From assembly GCF_900582195.1 (NCBI RefSeq), contig NZ_UTHA01000014.1, positions 62,001 through 126,000 on the forward strand: DNA of 64,000 nucleotides. The letters run 5' to 3'. This DNA is from Pseudomonas viridiflava (GTDB lineage Bacteria > Pseudomonadota > Gammaproteobacteria > Pseudomonadales > Pseudomonadaceae). Position 1 is the first letter of the stretch; each line of letters opens with the position of its first letter. This document shows positions 35,876-46,302 of this stretch, one piece after another. The position numbers and the translations under genes are program-made. Under the pieces are notes generated by a model. The model worked only from the letters and a program-made list of their open reading frames with translations, was not told where the DNA came from and searched no databases.

Positions 35876-35910
35876 AGCCCTGCACTGATGAACAAGTGCA
35901 GGGCTTTTTT
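35876..35910 (+). terminator. Terminator after murB
   Basis: AGCCCTGCACT/AGTGCAGGGCT stem of 11 bp, eight-base loop, then six T. It closes the ComEC-to-murB block and separates it from the molybdenum hydroxylase cluster. Confidence 0.92.
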
Positions 35911-36095
35911 GTTAATGCTGGGTTAACTTAGCGAGCTAACGATAACCGTCATTTGCTCCACCAAAGGCCCGGTGCAGACGTTCCCGTCGGCACGAGAGAG
36001 CCTGATTAGCCTGAGTCGATCTGCGTGAACCACCGCCGATTCAATGGCGGCAGATTGCTCGACCCCATAACCACTAAAAATATGCGGGCGTGCCC

Positions 36096-36566
36096 ATGAT
36101 TACCCTGAAACTCAACGGTCAAGACCATCCCCTCGATGTCACCGAAGACATGCCGCTGTTATGGGCGATTCGTGATGTCGCCGGTTACAACGGCACCAAA
36201 TTCGGCTGCGGCATGGGCCTGTGCGGCGCCTGCACCATTCATATCGATGGCTTGCCGGCGCGCAGTTGCATCACGCCGATTGGTTCGGTGGTCGGGCAAA
36301 ACGTCACCACTATCGACAATCTGCATGCTGATCCGGTCGGGCAGATCGTTCAGCAAGCCTGGCTCGACACCGCTGTAGCCCAATGCGGTTTCTGTCAGGG
36401 CGGGCAGATCATGTCGGCCACCGCGTTGCTCAAGACCAACCCGAACCCGAGCGATGAGCAGATCGAAGAGGCCATGGTCGGTAACATTTGCCGCTGCGGC
36501 ACTTACAACCGGATCAAGACCGCGATCCGTCAGGCGTCTACTCACTTGAAGGAGGCCAAGGCATGA
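36096..36566 (+). CDS. iorA: Molybdenum hydroxylase small [2Fe-2S] subunit (IorA-like)
   Basis: 156 residues with two iron-sulfur clusters: the plant-ferredoxin type set in CGMGLCGAC with the downstream Cys near residue 59, and the CGFCQGGQIM...CRCGTY set in the helical C-terminal half. Passes electrons from the Mo centre. There is no FAD subunit gene nearby, as in isoquinoline 1-oxidoreductase and related two-subunit enzymes. ATG chosen over a GTG two codons upstream. Overlaps the large-subunit gene by four bases. Confidence 0.9.
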   Translation: MITLKLNGQDHPLDVTEDMPLLWAIRDVAGYNGTKFGCGMGLCGACTIHIDGLPARSCITPIGSVVGQNVTTIDNLHADPVGQIVQQAWLDTAVAQCGFCQGGQIMSATALLKTNPNPSDEQIEEAMVGNICRCGTYNRIKTAIRQASTHLKEAKA

Positions 36567-38884
36567 GCCGCCTGCCGAATGATTTCGCCTTGAGCAACCT
36601 TAGTCGTCGCGGTTTCCTCAAAGGCGTCGGCGCTACTGGCGCGTTGGTGCTAGCGGCGAGTTGGGGCTGGCAGGATGCGTTGGCCGAGGACAAACCGAAG
36701 CAGTTCGGCGCCGATGGCATGCCCAATGGCTGGATCGATGATCCGAAGGTCTACGTCAGCATCGCCGCTGACGGCACCGTCACCGTGGTCTGCAACCGCT
36801 CCGAAATGGGCCAGGGCGTGCGCACCAGCCTGACCATGGTCGTCGCCGATGAGCTGGAAGCCGATTGGGCCCAGGTCAAAGTGCAACAGGCGCCGGGTGA
36901 TGAAGTGCGCTTCGGCAACCAGGACACCGACGGTTCGCGCAGCATGCGCCATTGGTATGAACCGATGCGGCGTTGCGGCGCAGCAGCCCGCACGATGCTC
37001 GAGCAAGCGGCGGCCGCGCAGTGGAACGTGCCGGTCGGCGAATGCCACGCGCAGTTGCATAAAGTGCTGCACAAACCGACTGGCCGTGAGCTGGGCTATG
37101 GCGAACTTGCCGCCGCGGCCAGTGCGTTGACGGTGCCGGCGCGCGACAGTCTGCGTCTGAAGCAACCGTCGGAGTTTCGCTACATCGGCAAGGAAGGCAG
37201 CAAAGCCATCGACGGCGACGACATCGTCAACGGTCGTGCGGTGTTTGGCGCCGATGTGCATTTCGATGGCATGTTGTACGCCACCATTGCCCGTCCGGCA
37301 GTGTATGGCGGCAAGGTCAAGTCAGTGGATGACAGCGCTGCACTGAAAGTCCCTGGCGTACTCAAAGTACTGCAGATCGAAAGCCGGCCGCTGCCTTCGG
37401 AGTTTCAGCCGTTGGGTGGCGTGGCCGTGGTGGCCAGTAATACCTGGGCGGCCATCAAGGGTCGCGAAGCGCTGAAAATCGAATGGGATGACGGCCCGAA
37501 TGCCAGTTACGACTCGATCGCCTATCGCAAAGAGCTGGAAGCCGCCTCGCTGAAACCTGGCAAAGTGGTGCGCAACACCGGTGATATCGACAAGGCCCTG
37601 AGCGGCGCCGCGAGTACGCTCGAAGCGTCTTACTATCTGCCGCATCTGGCACAGTCGCCGATGGAGCCGATGGTCGCCATCGCCCGTTACAAGGACGGCG
37701 TTTGCGAAGCGTGGGCGCCGAGTCAGGCGCCGCAAGTCACCCGTGAGCGAATCGGCGAGCGCCTTGGTTTGCCGTTCGACAATGTCACCTTCAATGTCAC
37801 CTTGCTTGGCGGTGGTTTCGGTCGCAAGTCGAAACCGGACTTCGTCGTTGAAGCAGCGATTCTCGCCAAAGAATTCCCCGGCAAAGCCGTGCGGGTGCAG
37901 TGGACGCGTGAAGATGACATCCACAACTCGTATTTCCACACTGTGTCTGCTGAGTACCTCAAGGCGGGCGTGGGCAAGGACGGTATGCCTTCCGGTTGGC
38001 TGCATCGCACCGTGGCGCCGAGCATCACTGCGTTGTTCGCGCCGGGCATGAACCATGAAGCGGCGTTCGAGTTGGGCATGGGTTTCACCAACATGGCCTA
38101 CGCAATTCCCAATGTGCGTCTGGAAAACCCCGAAGCGACCGTACACACGCGGGTCGGCTGGTATCGCTCGGTGTCGAACATTCCCCACGGTTTCGCGATC
38201 CAGAGTTTCGTCGATGAACTGGCGCACAAGTCTGGCGAAGATCCGCTCAAATACCAGATCAAACTGCTCGGCCCGGATCGCCAGATCGACCCGCGCACCT
38301 TGAGTGAGGAGTGGAATTACGGCGAATCTCCCGAGCGTTATCCGATCGATACCGGGCGCATGCGCACCGTGTTGGAGACGGCGGCGAAGGCGGCCGGTTG
38401 GGGACGTAAACTGCCTAAAGGGCGCGGTCTTGGCCTGGCAGTGCATTACAGCTTCGTCACTTACGTGGCGGCGGTGATTGAGGTTGAAGTAAAAGACGAC
38501 GGTACGCTGATCGTGCACAAGGCGGATATTGCTGTCGATTGCGGGCCGCAGATCAACCCCGAGCGCATTCGCTCGCAGTTCGAAGGCGCTTGTGTGATGG
38601 GCCTGGGCAACGCGGTACTGGGCGAAATCAGCTTCAAGGACGGCAAGGTGCAGCAGGACAACTTCCATATGTACGAAGTGGCGCGCATGTCGCTGGCGCC
38701 GAAGGAGGTTGCCGTGCATTTGGTGACGCCACCGGGTGACGTGCCTTTGGGCGGTGTCGGCGAACCGGGCGTACCGCCAATTGCGCCGGCACTGTGCAAT
38801 GCGATCTTCGCCGCCACCGGCAAACGCATCCGCAATCTGCCGGTGCGTTATCAGTTGCAGGGCTGGCAGAAGGCAGAGGCGTAA
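36563..38884 (+). CDS. iorB: Molybdopterin-dependent oxidoreductase large subunit, Tat-exported (IorB-like)
   Basis: 773 residues of the isoquinoline 1-oxidoreductase beta/aldehyde dehydrogenase type. An N-terminal twin-arginine signal ([20 protein letters not shown]) points to periplasmic location, the small subunit presumably riding along. [12 protein letters not shown] and [10 protein letters not shown], with its Glu near the C-terminus, match the Mo-binding regions. Oxidises an aldehyde or N-heterocycle with water as oxygen source; which one is unknown. It is coupled to iorA upstream and XdhC downstream (TAATG). Confidence 0.9.
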   Translation: MSRLPNDFALSNLSRRGFLKGVGATGALVLAASWGWQDALAEDKPKQFGADGMPNGWIDDPKVYVSIAADGTVTVVCNRSEMGQGVRTSLTMVVADELEADWAQVKVQQAPGDEVRFGNQDTDGSRSMRHWYEPMRRCGAAARTMLEQAAAAQWNVPVGECHAQLHKVLHKPTGRELGYGELAAAASALTVPARDSLRLKQPSEFRYIGKEGSKAIDGDDIVNGRAVFGADVHFDGMLYATIARPAVYGGKVKSVDDSAALKVPGVLKVLQIESRPLPSEFQPLGGVAVVASNTWAAIKGREALKIEWDDGPNASYDSIAYRKELEAASLKPGKVVRNTGDIDKALSGAASTLEASYYLPHLAQSPMEPMVAIARYKDGVCEAWAPSQAPQVTRERIGERLGLPFDNVTFNVTLLGGGFGRKSKPDFVVEAAILAKEFPGKAVRVQWTREDDIHNSYFHTVSAEYLKAGVGKDGMPSGWLHRTVAPSITALFAPGMNHEAAFELGMGFTNMAYAIPNVRLENPEATVHTRVGWYRSVSNIPHGFAIQSFVDELAHKSGEDPLKYQIKLLGPDRQIDPRTLSEEWNYGESPERYPIDTGRMRTVLETAAKAAGWGRKLPKGRGLGLAVHYSFVTYVAAVIEVEVKDDGTLIVHKADIAVDCGPQINPERIRSQFEGACVMGLGNAVLGEISFKDGKVQQDNFHMYEVARMSLAPKEVAVHLVTPPGDVPLGGVGEPGVPPIAPALCNAIFAATGKRIRNLPVRYQLQGWQKAEA

Positions 38885-39864
38885 TGGACAGCGTCGATCT
38901 CAATGTCCTGCGCAGCGTCCTTGAATGGCGCCGCGCCGGACAGCGGGTGGTGCTGTTCAGCGTGGTGCAGACCTGGGGCACGGCGCCGCGTGCGCCTGGC
39001 GCCATGCTCGCCTTGCGCGAAGATGGCGTGGTGATCGGTTCGGTGTCGGGAGGCTGTGTCGAGGATGACTTGATCGCCCGCCTGCACGATGGACGGATCG
39101 CCACCGATGGACCGCCAGTGCAATTGATCACTTATGGCGTGACCCGTGAAGAGGCGGCGCGCTTCGGTTTGCCTTGTGGCGGCACTTTGCGTCTGACCGA
39201 AGAACGCGTCGGCGACCCCGCGTGGGTTGCCGAATTGCTGGCCCGTTGCGAGGCTCACGAGATCGTTGCGCGCGAGTTGAACATCGAAACCGGTGAAGTG
39301 GTTTTGACGTCGGCGAGTAAATCCGACTCGCTGGCATTCGACGGCAAAACCCTGCGCGCCATTTACGGTCCGCGTTGGCGCTTGCTGCTGATCGGCGCCG
39401 GGCAGTTGTCGCGTTACGTCGCGGATATGGCGCGACTGCTGGATTTCGAGGTGCTGATCTGCGATCCGCGCACCGAGTTTGTCTACGGTTGGGAAGAGCA
39501 CCATGGTCGCTTCGTCCCGGGCATGCCGGATGACGCGGTGTTGAGTATTCAGACGGATGAGCGCACGGCGATTGTCGCGTTGACTCACGACCCACGACTG
39601 GACGACATGGCGCTGCTCACAGCACTGGACTCGCCAGCCTTTTATGTCGGCGCACTCGGCTCGCGGGTCAACAGTCAGAAACGTCGGGAGAATCTCGCTC
39701 AGCTAGGCTTGTCGGGAGAAGCCATTGATCGACTGCACGGCCCGATAGGTCTACACATTGGCAGTCATTCGCCGGCGGAAATTGCCTTGTCCTTGTTGGC
39801 GGAAATAGTCGCGATCAAGAACGGGGTCGAGTTGAGGCAGAAAAAAACTTTGGAGGACGCATGA
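38884..39864 (+). CDS. XdhC-family molybdenum cofactor chaperone
   Basis: 326 residues. N-terminal XdhC/CoxI domain (WGTAPRAPGAMLALREDG, VSGGCVEDDLI) and a C-terminal Rossmann-like domain (LLIGAGQLSRYVADMARLL). Family members bind, sulfurate-assist and insert the Mo cofactor into partner hydroxylases, here surely IorAB. Start shares one base with the large-subunit stop; its own end overlaps the MocA-like gene. Confidence 0.92.
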   Translation: MDSVDLNVLRSVLEWRRAGQRVVLFSVVQTWGTAPRAPGAMLALREDGVVIGSVSGGCVEDDLIARLHDGRIATDGPPVQLITYGVTREEAARFGLPCGGTLRLTEERVGDPAWVAELLARCEAHEIVARELNIETGEVVLTSASKSDSLAFDGKTLRAIYGPRWRLLLIGAGQLSRYVADMARLLDFEVLICDPRTEFVYGWEEHHGRFVPGMPDDAVLSIQTDERTAIVALTHDPRLDDMALLTALDSPAFYVGALGSRVNSQKRRENLAQLGLSGEAIDRLHGPIGLHIGSHSPAEIALSLLAEIVAIKNGVELRQKKTLEDA

Positions 39865-40457
39865 GTCGATCCATTGCGGTAATTGTGCTGGCAGCGGGCG
39901 AGGGCAGTCGTTTTCGCCAGGTGGCGGGTGCCGATAAGGATAAGTTGCTGGCGGACTGCACCGGACGCGATGGCGCGGTGCGTTCGGTGATCGAGCAGGT
40001 GCTGGTGAATCTGCCGGCCGATCTTTATAAGCGTGTGTTGGTGACGACTGAGGCGCGCCCGCAAGCCATGCGCATGGCGCAGGCTTATGGCTGTGACGTG
40101 GTTTCGATTGAATCGACCGGGATGGGTGACAGCATTGCCGCTGGCGTCGCGGCTTGCCCGGAGGCGGAGGGCTGGTTGATTGTGTTGGGGGATATGCCGT
40201 TTATCTTGCCGTCGAGTATCGAGCGGGTCGTCGCGGCCATTGCCGATGATGCGGTGAGCGTGCCGGTACAGAATGGCGAGTTTGGTCATCCGGTGGGGTT
40301 TGGGCGCGCGTTTGGTCCGGGGTTGCAGGCGTTGAACGGTGATCGTGGGGCTCGGCCTTTGTTCAAGCAGGGTAGGGTGGTGGAGATTGCTGTCGATGAC
40401 CCAGGTGTGCTGTGGGATATCGATGTGCCTGAGGCTTTGGTTTTTGCCTCGTCTTGA
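39861..40457 (+). CDS. MocA/MobA-like NTP transferase for Mo cofactor
   Basis: 198 residues. The nucleotide-binding start VIVLAAGEGSRF, followed by KDKLLADC and VLGDMPFI, fits molybdopterin nucleotidyltransferases; in this setting a MocA-type enzyme making the cytosine dinucleotide cofactor for IorAB is most likely. Coupled to the XdhC gene. The last 200 bases drift to G and T at silent sites, and a repeat pair follows. Confidence 0.85.
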   Translation: MSRSIAVIVLAAGEGSRFRQVAGADKDKLLADCTGRDGAVRSVIEQVLVNLPADLYKRVLVTTEARPQAMRMAQAYGCDVVSIESTGMGDSIAAGVAACPEAEGWLIVLGDMPFILPSSIERVVAAIADDAVSVPVQNGEFGHPVGFGRAFGPGLQALNGDRGARPLFKQGRVVEIAVDDPGVLWDIDVPEALVFASS

Positions 40458-40477
40458 GATCTGTGTGAATTCCTTAG

Positions 40478-40654
40478 AAGCCCTCACCCTAACCCTCCCG
40501 AAACGTCGGACCGCCCAGAGGGAGAGGGGACTGACCGAGGTGTTCTTTCGAGGTGCACCGACCTGAAACTTCGAGTCGAACTCCGGCCTTGAAGCACACG
40601 GAGATCGGCTCCCTTTCCCCCTCGCCCCGTGGGGAGAGGGCTGGGGTGAGGGGG
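40478..40654. repeat. Inverted pair of CCCTCACCCTAACCCTC repeats
   Basis: The left half is the reverse complement of the units at 6196-6401 (CCCTCACCCTAACCCTC, GAGGTGTT, GTCGAACTC in order), somewhat decayed. The right half is a forward-facing relative ending GGGGAGAGGGCTGGGGTGAGGGGG. Sits between the Mo cluster and the 3' end of rne. No coding capacity. Confidence 0.72.
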
Positions 40655-40690
40655 TTGGATCTAGAATCCACCACAAAAAATCGAGGCATA

Positions 40691-40728
40691 AAAAAGCCCC
40701 GCCAGGTTTTCACCGGGCGGGGCTTTTT
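40691..40728 (-). terminator. rne terminator
   Basis: AGCCCCGCC/GGCGGGGCT stem with an 11-base loop and flanking A and T runs, so it can work both ways. It is 15 bases past the rne stop codon. Confidence 0.9.
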
Positions 40729-40742
40729 AACGGCTTTGGAAA

Positions 40743-43700
40743 TTACACGAGTGGTTTCGGCTCGTGTTCTTTTTCCTCGGCCTCTTGGTGTTGCTCGACC
40801 GCGTCCTGAACGGAGCGTGGTGCTTCAGCGATCACCGATTCAACAATGGCTTCTTCAGTCACCGGGGCAGGCGCTGCCTCGACCACTTCAGCGACCACAG
40901 CTGGCTCGGCGGCGACTGGAGCAGCAGCGGCAGCCAGTTCGGCTTCCTTCTGCAGACGCTCTTCTTCACGCTTGCGACGACGCACTTCACGTGGATCGTT
41001 TGGCGCGCGGCCGCTTGGCGTCAGGGCGCTGACCGGAGCTGGCGCTTCAACCACCGGGGCTGGCGCTTCGGCAACCACTGGCGCTTCGACAACCGGAGCT
41101 TCAACGACTGGCGCTGGAGCAGGTTCGGCGGCAACCACCACTGGCTCGGAAACCATGGCTTGTGGCACTTCAGCCTCAGCGACAGGCGCTGGTGCTTCGG
41201 TCACGGCCGGCTCGGCAACCCAGTTGAAGGCAGTCTGCTCTTCGCGAACTTCACGCACGGTTTCGGTCACGGTTTCCGCGACGGTTTCAACCACCGGCTC
41301 GGCAGCCACAACTGGCGCTGGTTCTACCTGAGGCAGGGTCTCTTGAACCGGTGCCACTTCGACTTCCGGAGCGGCAACCACTTCTACTGGAGTAGTCGCT
41401 TCAACCACCGGCGCTTCCACTGGCGCAGTTTCCTGAACAGCGGCGGTAGCGCGTTCAGCTTGCTCGTGGGCTTGGGCTTCGGCCGGAGCGCTGATCACGG
41501 TGCTGGCAACAGCGGCAGTTACCGCCAGGCCGGCAGCCAGATCGGCTGTGCTTGGGCCTTCGCCGTTTTCGCCGGCTTCGGATTCTTCCGAGCCTTCGAT
41601 CACGTTGCCGTTGGCATCACGCTGACGCTCACGACGGTTGCTGCGACGACGCTGACCGCGCGAGCGACGACGTGGACGATCGCCTTCGGCGTTCTCCGAA
41701 CCGTCTTCCGGCAGTTGCTCTTCGTTGCTGTTCACTTCTTCTTCAGCGACGGCAGCAGCGGCCTGTTCGGCGCGCGGTTGACGCTCTTCACGCGGTGGAC
41801 GCGGTGCGCGCTCTTCGCGTGGCTGACGGGCCGGGCGTTCTTCAGCAGTGACGGCAACGGCAGCTGCAGCGGCTGGAACGGCGTCCAGTGGCTCGCGCAG
41901 TTCACGTACGCGTTCTTCACGCTCGCCACGTGGCTTGCGATCTTCACGCGGCGCACGTGGTGCACGTTCTTCACGCGGGGCACGAGGTGCGCGTTCTTCG
42001 CGGGCTACCGGTGCTTCGCTGCGGGCCTCACGAGGCTCGCGGATTTCACGGGCTTCACGTGGTGCACGCTCTTCGCGCGGCTCACGTGGGGCGCGCTCTT
42101 CACGCGGGGCACGTTCTTCGCGCGGCTTGCGCTCTTCATCGCGGCGACCGTTACGGTTGCGGCTCTGTTGACGACCGTTGCGACGCTCTTCGTTGCGAGC
42201 CGGACGTTCGCTGGCTGGTTTTTCAACCACAACCGGAGCGGCTGGCTCTTCCTTGGTAGCGAACAGGCTGACCAGCGACTTCACCAGGCCTTTGAACAGG
42301 CTTGGCTCTGGCGCGGCAACCGGAGCCGGTGCAGCAGGTGCGACGGCTTCGGTCGGAACCGGAGCATTGGCACGAGCCGGGGCAGTCTTGACCGCGGCTT
42401 CCTGGCGAACCAGAGTGCGGGTCGCAGCGGCTGGCTGGACTTCTTCGACTTCGGCAGCGGCAGCAGCGATCTCGTAGCTGGACTGGTTGGTCGCGGCTTC
42501 CGGGCTGTCGTCACGCAGACGCTGAACTTCGAAGTGCGGCGTTTCGAGGTGATCGTTCGGCAGAATGACGATACGGGCACGGGTGCGCAGTTCGATCTTG
42601 GTGATCGAGTTGCGTTTTTCGTTGAGCAGGAACGCAGCGACCGGGATCGGCACCTGAGCGCGCACTTCGGCGGTGCGGTCTTTCAGGGCTTCTTCTTCGA
42701 TCAGGCGCAGGATCGCCAGCGACAGCGATTCAACGTCACGGATGATGCCGGTGCCGTTGCAACGCGGGCAGACGATGCCGCTGCTTTCGCCCAGGGATGG
42801 ACGCAGGCGCTGACGGGACATTTCCAGCAGGCCGAAGCGCGAGATGCGGCCGATCTGCACGCGAGCGCGGTCGGCTTCCAGGCATTCGCGGACTTTCTCT
42901 TCCACGGCACGCTGGTTCTTGGCTGGGGTCATGTCGATGAAGTCGATGACGATCAGGCCGCCGATGTCGCGCAGGCGCAACTGACGGGCGATTTCTTCGG
43001 CGGCTTCAAGGTTGGTTTGCAGCGCGGTTTCTTCGATGTCGCTGCCTTTGGTGGCGCGCGCCGAGTTGATGTCGATGGACACCAGGGCTTCGGTCGGATC
43101 GATGACGATGGAGCCGCCGGAAGGCAGTTCAACGACGCGCTGGAAAGCGGTCTCGATCTGGCTTTCGATCTGGAAACGGTTGAACAGCGGAACGCTGTCT
43201 TCATACAGCTTGATCTTGCTGGCGTACTGCGGCATCACCTGGCGAATGAAGGTCAGGGCTTCGTCCTGGGCTTCAACGCTGTCGATCAGCACTTCGCCGA
43301 TGTCCTGGCGCAGGTAATCGCGGATGGCGCGGATGATCACGTTGCTTTCCTGGTAGATCAGGAATGGCGCAGAGCGATCCAGCGAGGCTTCTTTGATGGC
43401 GGTCCACAGTTGCAGCAGGTAATCGAGGTCCCACTGCATTTCTTCGCTGCTGCGGCCCAGGCCGGCAGTGCGCACGATCAGACCCATGTCGGCCGGTGCA
43501 ACCAGACCGTTCAGCGCTTCGCGCAGTTCGTTGCGCTCTTCGCCTTCGATGCGACGGGAGATACCGCCGGCACGCGGGTTGTTCGGCATCAGCACGAGGT
43601 AACGACCGGCCAGGCTGATGAAGGTGGTCAGGGCGGCGCCCTTGTTGCCACGTTCTTCTTTTTCGACCTGAACGATGACTTCCTGGCCTTCGCTCAGGAC

Positions 43701-43970
43701 GTCCTTGATGTTGACGCGGCCTTCAGGCGCTTTCTTGAAGTATTCGCGGGAGATTTCTTTGAGGGGCAGGAAGCCGTGGCGCTCGGAGCCGAAATCGACA
43801 AAGGCAGCCTCAAGGCTTGGTTCGATGCGAGTGATACGGCCTTTATAGATGTTGGCCTTCTTCTGCTCGCGTGCACCGGATTCGATGTCCAGGTCGTAGA
43901 GGCGTTGGCCATCTACCAGTGCAACACGCAACTCTTCGGGTTGAGTTGCGTTAATCAGCATTCTTTTCAT
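40743..43970 (-). CDS. rne: Ribonuclease E
   Basis: 1075 residues. Essential endonuclease for mRNA decay and rRNA/tRNA processing. The catalytic half has an S1 domain (about residues 35-120), the metal-binding Asp residues in VSIDINSAR and VIDFIDM, and the zinc-link CPRCNGTG near residue 405. The C-terminal half is disordered: an Arg/Glu-rich stretch of REERAPR-type repeats (about residues 600-710) for RNA binding, then Pro/Ala/Val/Glu repeats ([10 protein letters not shown]), where degradosome partners dock. ATG chosen for the conserved MKRMLINA start. A long 5' UTR precedes it. Confidence 0.97.
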   Translation of the reverse strand: MKRMLINATQPEELRVALVDGQRLYDLDIESGAREQKKANIYKGRITRIEPSLEAAFVDFGSERHGFLPLKEISREYFKKAPEGRVNIKDVLSEGQEVIVQVEKEERGNKGAALTTFISLAGRYLVLMPNNPRAGGISRRIEGEERNELREALNGLVAPADMGLIVRTAGLGRSSEEMQWDLDYLLQLWTAIKEASLDRSAPFLIYQESNVIIRAIRDYLRQDIGEVLIDSVEAQDEALTFIRQVMPQYASKIKLYEDSVPLFNRFQIESQIETAFQRVVELPSGGSIVIDPTEALVSIDINSARATKGSDIEETALQTNLEAAEEIARQLRLRDIGGLIVIDFIDMTPAKNQRAVEEKVRECLEADRARVQIGRISRFGLLEMSRQRLRPSLGESSGIVCPRCNGTGIIRDVESLSLAILRLIEEEALKDRTAEVRAQVPIPVAAFLLNEKRNSITKIELRTRARIVILPNDHLETPHFEVQRLRDDSPEAATNQSSYEIAAAAAEVEEVQPAAATRTLVRQEAAVKTAPARANAPVPTEAVAPAAPAPVAAPEPSLFKGLVKSLVSLFATKEEPAAPVVVEKPASERPARNEERRNGRQQSRNRNGRRDEERKPREERAPREERAPREPREERAPREAREIREPREARSEAPVAREERAPRAPREERAPRAPREDRKPRGEREERVRELREPLDAVPAAAAAVAVTAEERPARQPREERAPRPPREERQPRAEQAAAAVAEEEVNSNEEQLPEDGSENAEGDRPRRRSRGQRRRSNRRERQRDANGNVIEGSEESEAGENGEGPSTADLAAGLAVTAAVASTVISAPAEAQAHEQAERATAAVQETAPVEAPVVEATTPVEVVAAPEVEVAPVQETLPQVEPAPVVAAEPVVETVAETVTETVREVREEQTAFNWVAEPAVTEAPAPVAEAEVPQAMVSEPVVVAAEPAPAPVVEAPVVEAPVVAEAPAPVVEAPAPVSALTPSGRAPNDPREVRRRKREEERLQKEAELAAAAAPVAAEPAVVAEVVEAAPAPVTEEAIVESVIAEAPRSVQDAVEQHQEAEEKEHEPKPLV

Positions 43971-44606
43971 GTAGTACCGTCGGTTTCCGGGCTGCCGGAA
44001 ACGGCGTTCGGCACACACGACTTCTCACGGTCGGTGTCAGGTGCGTCGGGAGTGGTTGGCCATTCCCGTGTCCAGCGATATGCGGCCAATTGGGCCGATA
44101 TAGCGACGTACGCGTCCTGCTTGCTGTGGCTACTTAAGCACTCAGTCAGGAGGAGGAATCAACCAGCGGCTGTGGACGAGATGAAGCGTCTTGATAAAGC
44201 CTATTGCTACACAGTCCGGCGGTTGTGCATCTCCACCCTACACGTATCCCTGATAATTCGGGTGCTGCCGCGCGCAGAATCCGCAGCGGGTTGGCATTTA
44301 CCGTGAGCTCCGAAAGGGGAGGTCACGCATCATGGCTAATTCAGGCGTTGTTTCCGAAGCATTCGCTCGGGGTCATCTGCAGCTGACTGCACTTTGTGAA
44401 CTGGCCTTGAATGTGTGCCTGCCAGGCGAGTAAAAACTCTGCTCGGCGGTGTAATTCAGGCCTCATGTCACCTGCGCTTGTTACAACTGCAAACTCCACC
44501 GTTACGTAGCGAAAGCCCCGTAGGACGGCCTCGCGTCCTGGTGAATTGCGTTGGTCAGGGCCGGTTTTTGACCGTGGTTCCGCTGTCCAGGCCGCTTTTG
44601 GCGGCG
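43971..44606 (-). promoter_or_regulatory. Long 5' untranslated region of rne
   Basis: About 636 bases without a supported gene lie between the predicted start site and the rne ATG. In E. coli the rne leader folds into hairpins that RNase E uses to limit its own synthesis; the length here fits such control. I did not resolve individual hairpins. Confidence 0.55.
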
Positions 44607-44612
44607 TTCGCG

Positions 44613-44641
44613 ACTATAGCAGCAATGATTAAGTGCTTCAA
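44613..44641 (-). promoter_or_regulatory. rne: Candidate rne promoter
   Basis: On the minus strand TTGAAG (44636-44641) and TATAGT (44613-44618) with a 17-base spacer. It lies about 30 bases before the divergent rluC start. Confidence 0.6.
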
Positions 44642-44669
44642 TTCCATAAAAATTGTTATCATCCGCGGC

Positions 44670-45629
44670 ATGACAACTACTGCCCCTTCGACTCCAGGCG
44701 TTCAATTGCTTGAAGTCTCGCCGGAGTATGCCGGCCAACGAATCGACAACTTTCTCCTCGCCCGGCTCAAAGGCGTGCCCAAGACCTTGATTTACCGGAT
44801 TTTGCGCAAAGGCGAAGTGCGTGTGAACAAAGGTCGGATCAAGCCCGAATACAAGCTGCAGGCCGGCGATGTCGTGCGCGTGCCGCCGGTTCGCGTGCCT
44901 GAGCGCGATGAGCCGGTGCCACTCGCCCAAGGCTTGTTGCAGCGCCTGGAAGCCTCGATTGTCTTCGAAGACAAAGCCCTGATCGTGATCAACAAGCCCG
45001 CCGGCATTGCGGTTCACGGTGGTAGCGGTTTGAATTTCGGCGTGATCGAAGCCTTTCGTCAGTTGCGTCCTGATGCCAAAGAGCTGGAACTGGTTCACCG
45101 TCTCGACCGTGACACTTCCGGCCTGCTGATGATCGCCAAAAAGCGCAGCATGTTGCGCCACTTGCATGAGCAGTTGCGCGGTGATGGCGTCGACAAGCGC
45201 TACATGGCGCTGGTGCGCGGCAACTGGGCGACCTCGATCAAGAAAGTCAGCGCGCCATTGCTCAAGAGCAATCTGCGTTCCGGCGAGCGCATGGTTGAAG
45301 TCAACGAAGAAGGCAAAGAAGCCCTGACCATGTTCAAGGTGCTGCGTCGTTTCGGTGATTTCGCCACCATGGTCGAGGCTAAGCCGGTTACCGGTCGTAC
45401 CCACCAGATTCGCGTGCACACCTTGCATGCTGGCCATTGCATTGCTGGTGACAGCAAGTATGGCGACGAGGATTTCACCAAGGAAATCCGCGATCTGGGT
45501 GGCAAGCGGCTGTTCCTGCACGCCTACATGCTGACCGTGCCGCTGCCCGATGGCGGCAAGCTGACCCTTCAGGCACCGGTCGACGAAATGTGGGCCAAGA
45601 CCGTGGAGCGATTGAGTGCGCCAATCTGA
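44670..45629 (+). CDS. rluC: 23S rRNA pseudouridine synthase C
   Basis: 319 residues. Makes pseudouridines 955, 2504 and 2580 in E. coli 23S rRNA. An N-terminal S4 RNA-binding domain (about residues 25-80, [20 protein letters not shown]) precedes the catalytic domain with the active-site Asp in HRLDRDTSG and [10 protein letters not shown]. It is divergent from rne, as in E. coli. The ATG has no Shine-Dalgarno, and TATCAT (44657-44662) is only eight bases upstream. The end overlaps the HAD gene by 14 bases. Confidence 0.96.
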   Translation: MTTTAPSTPGVQLLEVSPEYAGQRIDNFLLARLKGVPKTLIYRILRKGEVRVNKGRIKPEYKLQAGDVVRVPPVRVPERDEPVPLAQGLLQRLEASIVFEDKALIVINKPAGIAVHGGSGLNFGVIEAFRQLRPDAKELELVHRLDRDTSGLLMIAKKRSMLRHLHEQLRGDGVDKRYMALVRGNWATSIKKVSAPLLKSNLRSGERMVEVNEEGKEALTMFKVLRRFGDFATMVEAKPVTGRTHQIRVHTLHAGHCIAGDSKYGDEDFTKEIRDLGGKRLFLHAYMLTVPLPDGGKLTLQAPVDEMWAKTVERLSAPI

Positions 45630-46278
45630 TTACAAACTGCTGATTTTCGATTGGGACGGCACGCTGGCTGACTCCATTCACCGGATCGTCGAGGCGATGC
45701 ACTCGGCATCCGGGCGCTCCGGTTTCGAGTTGCGCGATGATTTTGCCGTCAAAGGCATCATCGGACTGGGTTTGCCTGAGGCGATCCGTACGCTGTATCC
45801 CGAAATCAGCGATGCCGAAATGACCTTGTTTCGCGAGTACTACGCCGATCACTACATCGCCGCAGAAGCGGTGCCTTCGCCGTTGTTCGAAGGTGTCGTC
45901 GAGTCGATGGCGTCCTTTCGCGAGCAGGGTTATCACCTGGCTGTGGCGACCGGCAAAAATCGTCGCGGGCTGGATCGAGTGCTCAAGGCCAATGGCTGGG
46001 AAGATTATTTCGATATCACCCGTGCTGCCGATGAAACTGCGAGCAAGCCGCATCCTCTGATGCTGGAGCAGATCCTTGCTCACTGCGGTGTGCGTGCGGA
46101 GCAGGCGCTGATGGTCGGGGATTCGTCCTTTGATCTGCTGATGGCGCGCAATGCGGGGATGGATTCGGTGGCGGTCAGTTATGGCGCGCAATCGATCGAA
46201 TCGCTGCAGCAGTTCGAGCCGCGCCTGTCGATCGACCGTTTTTCCGAATTGCACGCCTGGCTGGGGCAGCAGGCTTAA
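45616..46278 (+). CDS. HAD-superfamily phosphatase
   Basis: 220 residues of the HAD-IA, phosphoglycolate-phosphatase-like type. The nucleophile motif [10 protein letters not shown] is near residue 10, the Lys in ASKPHPLML, and the last acidic motif [11 protein letters not shown]. The GTG start has GGAG 7 bases upstream and overlaps rluC. Same position as the HAD hydrolase next to rluC in P. aeruginosa. Substrate unknown. Confidence 0.92.
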   Translation: MRQSDYKLLIFDWDGTLADSIHRIVEAMHSASGRSGFELRDDFAVKGIIGLGLPEAIRTLYPEISDAEMTLFREYYADHYIAAEAVPSPLFEGVVESMASFREQGYHLAVATGKNRRGLDRVLKANGWEDYFDITRAADETASKPHPLMLEQILAHCGVRAEQALMVGDSSFDLLMARNAGMDSVAVSYGAQSIESLQQFEPRLSIDRFSELHAWLGQQA

Positions 46279-46302
46279 TACGTTTTTGCTGGGGTGGATG
46301 GC

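Noticed and set aside
37322..38719. 465-codon minus-strand frame inside the Mo hydroxylase gene
   Set aside because: Shadow of the high-GC coding strand.
40764..44306. Very long plus-strand open frame opposite rne
   Set aside because: It mirrors the biased codons and repeats of rne; the translation is low complexity and has no start signal.
43971..44669. Extra coding gene between rne and rluC
   Set aside because: Only frame extensions of the two flanking genes, without ribosome sites.
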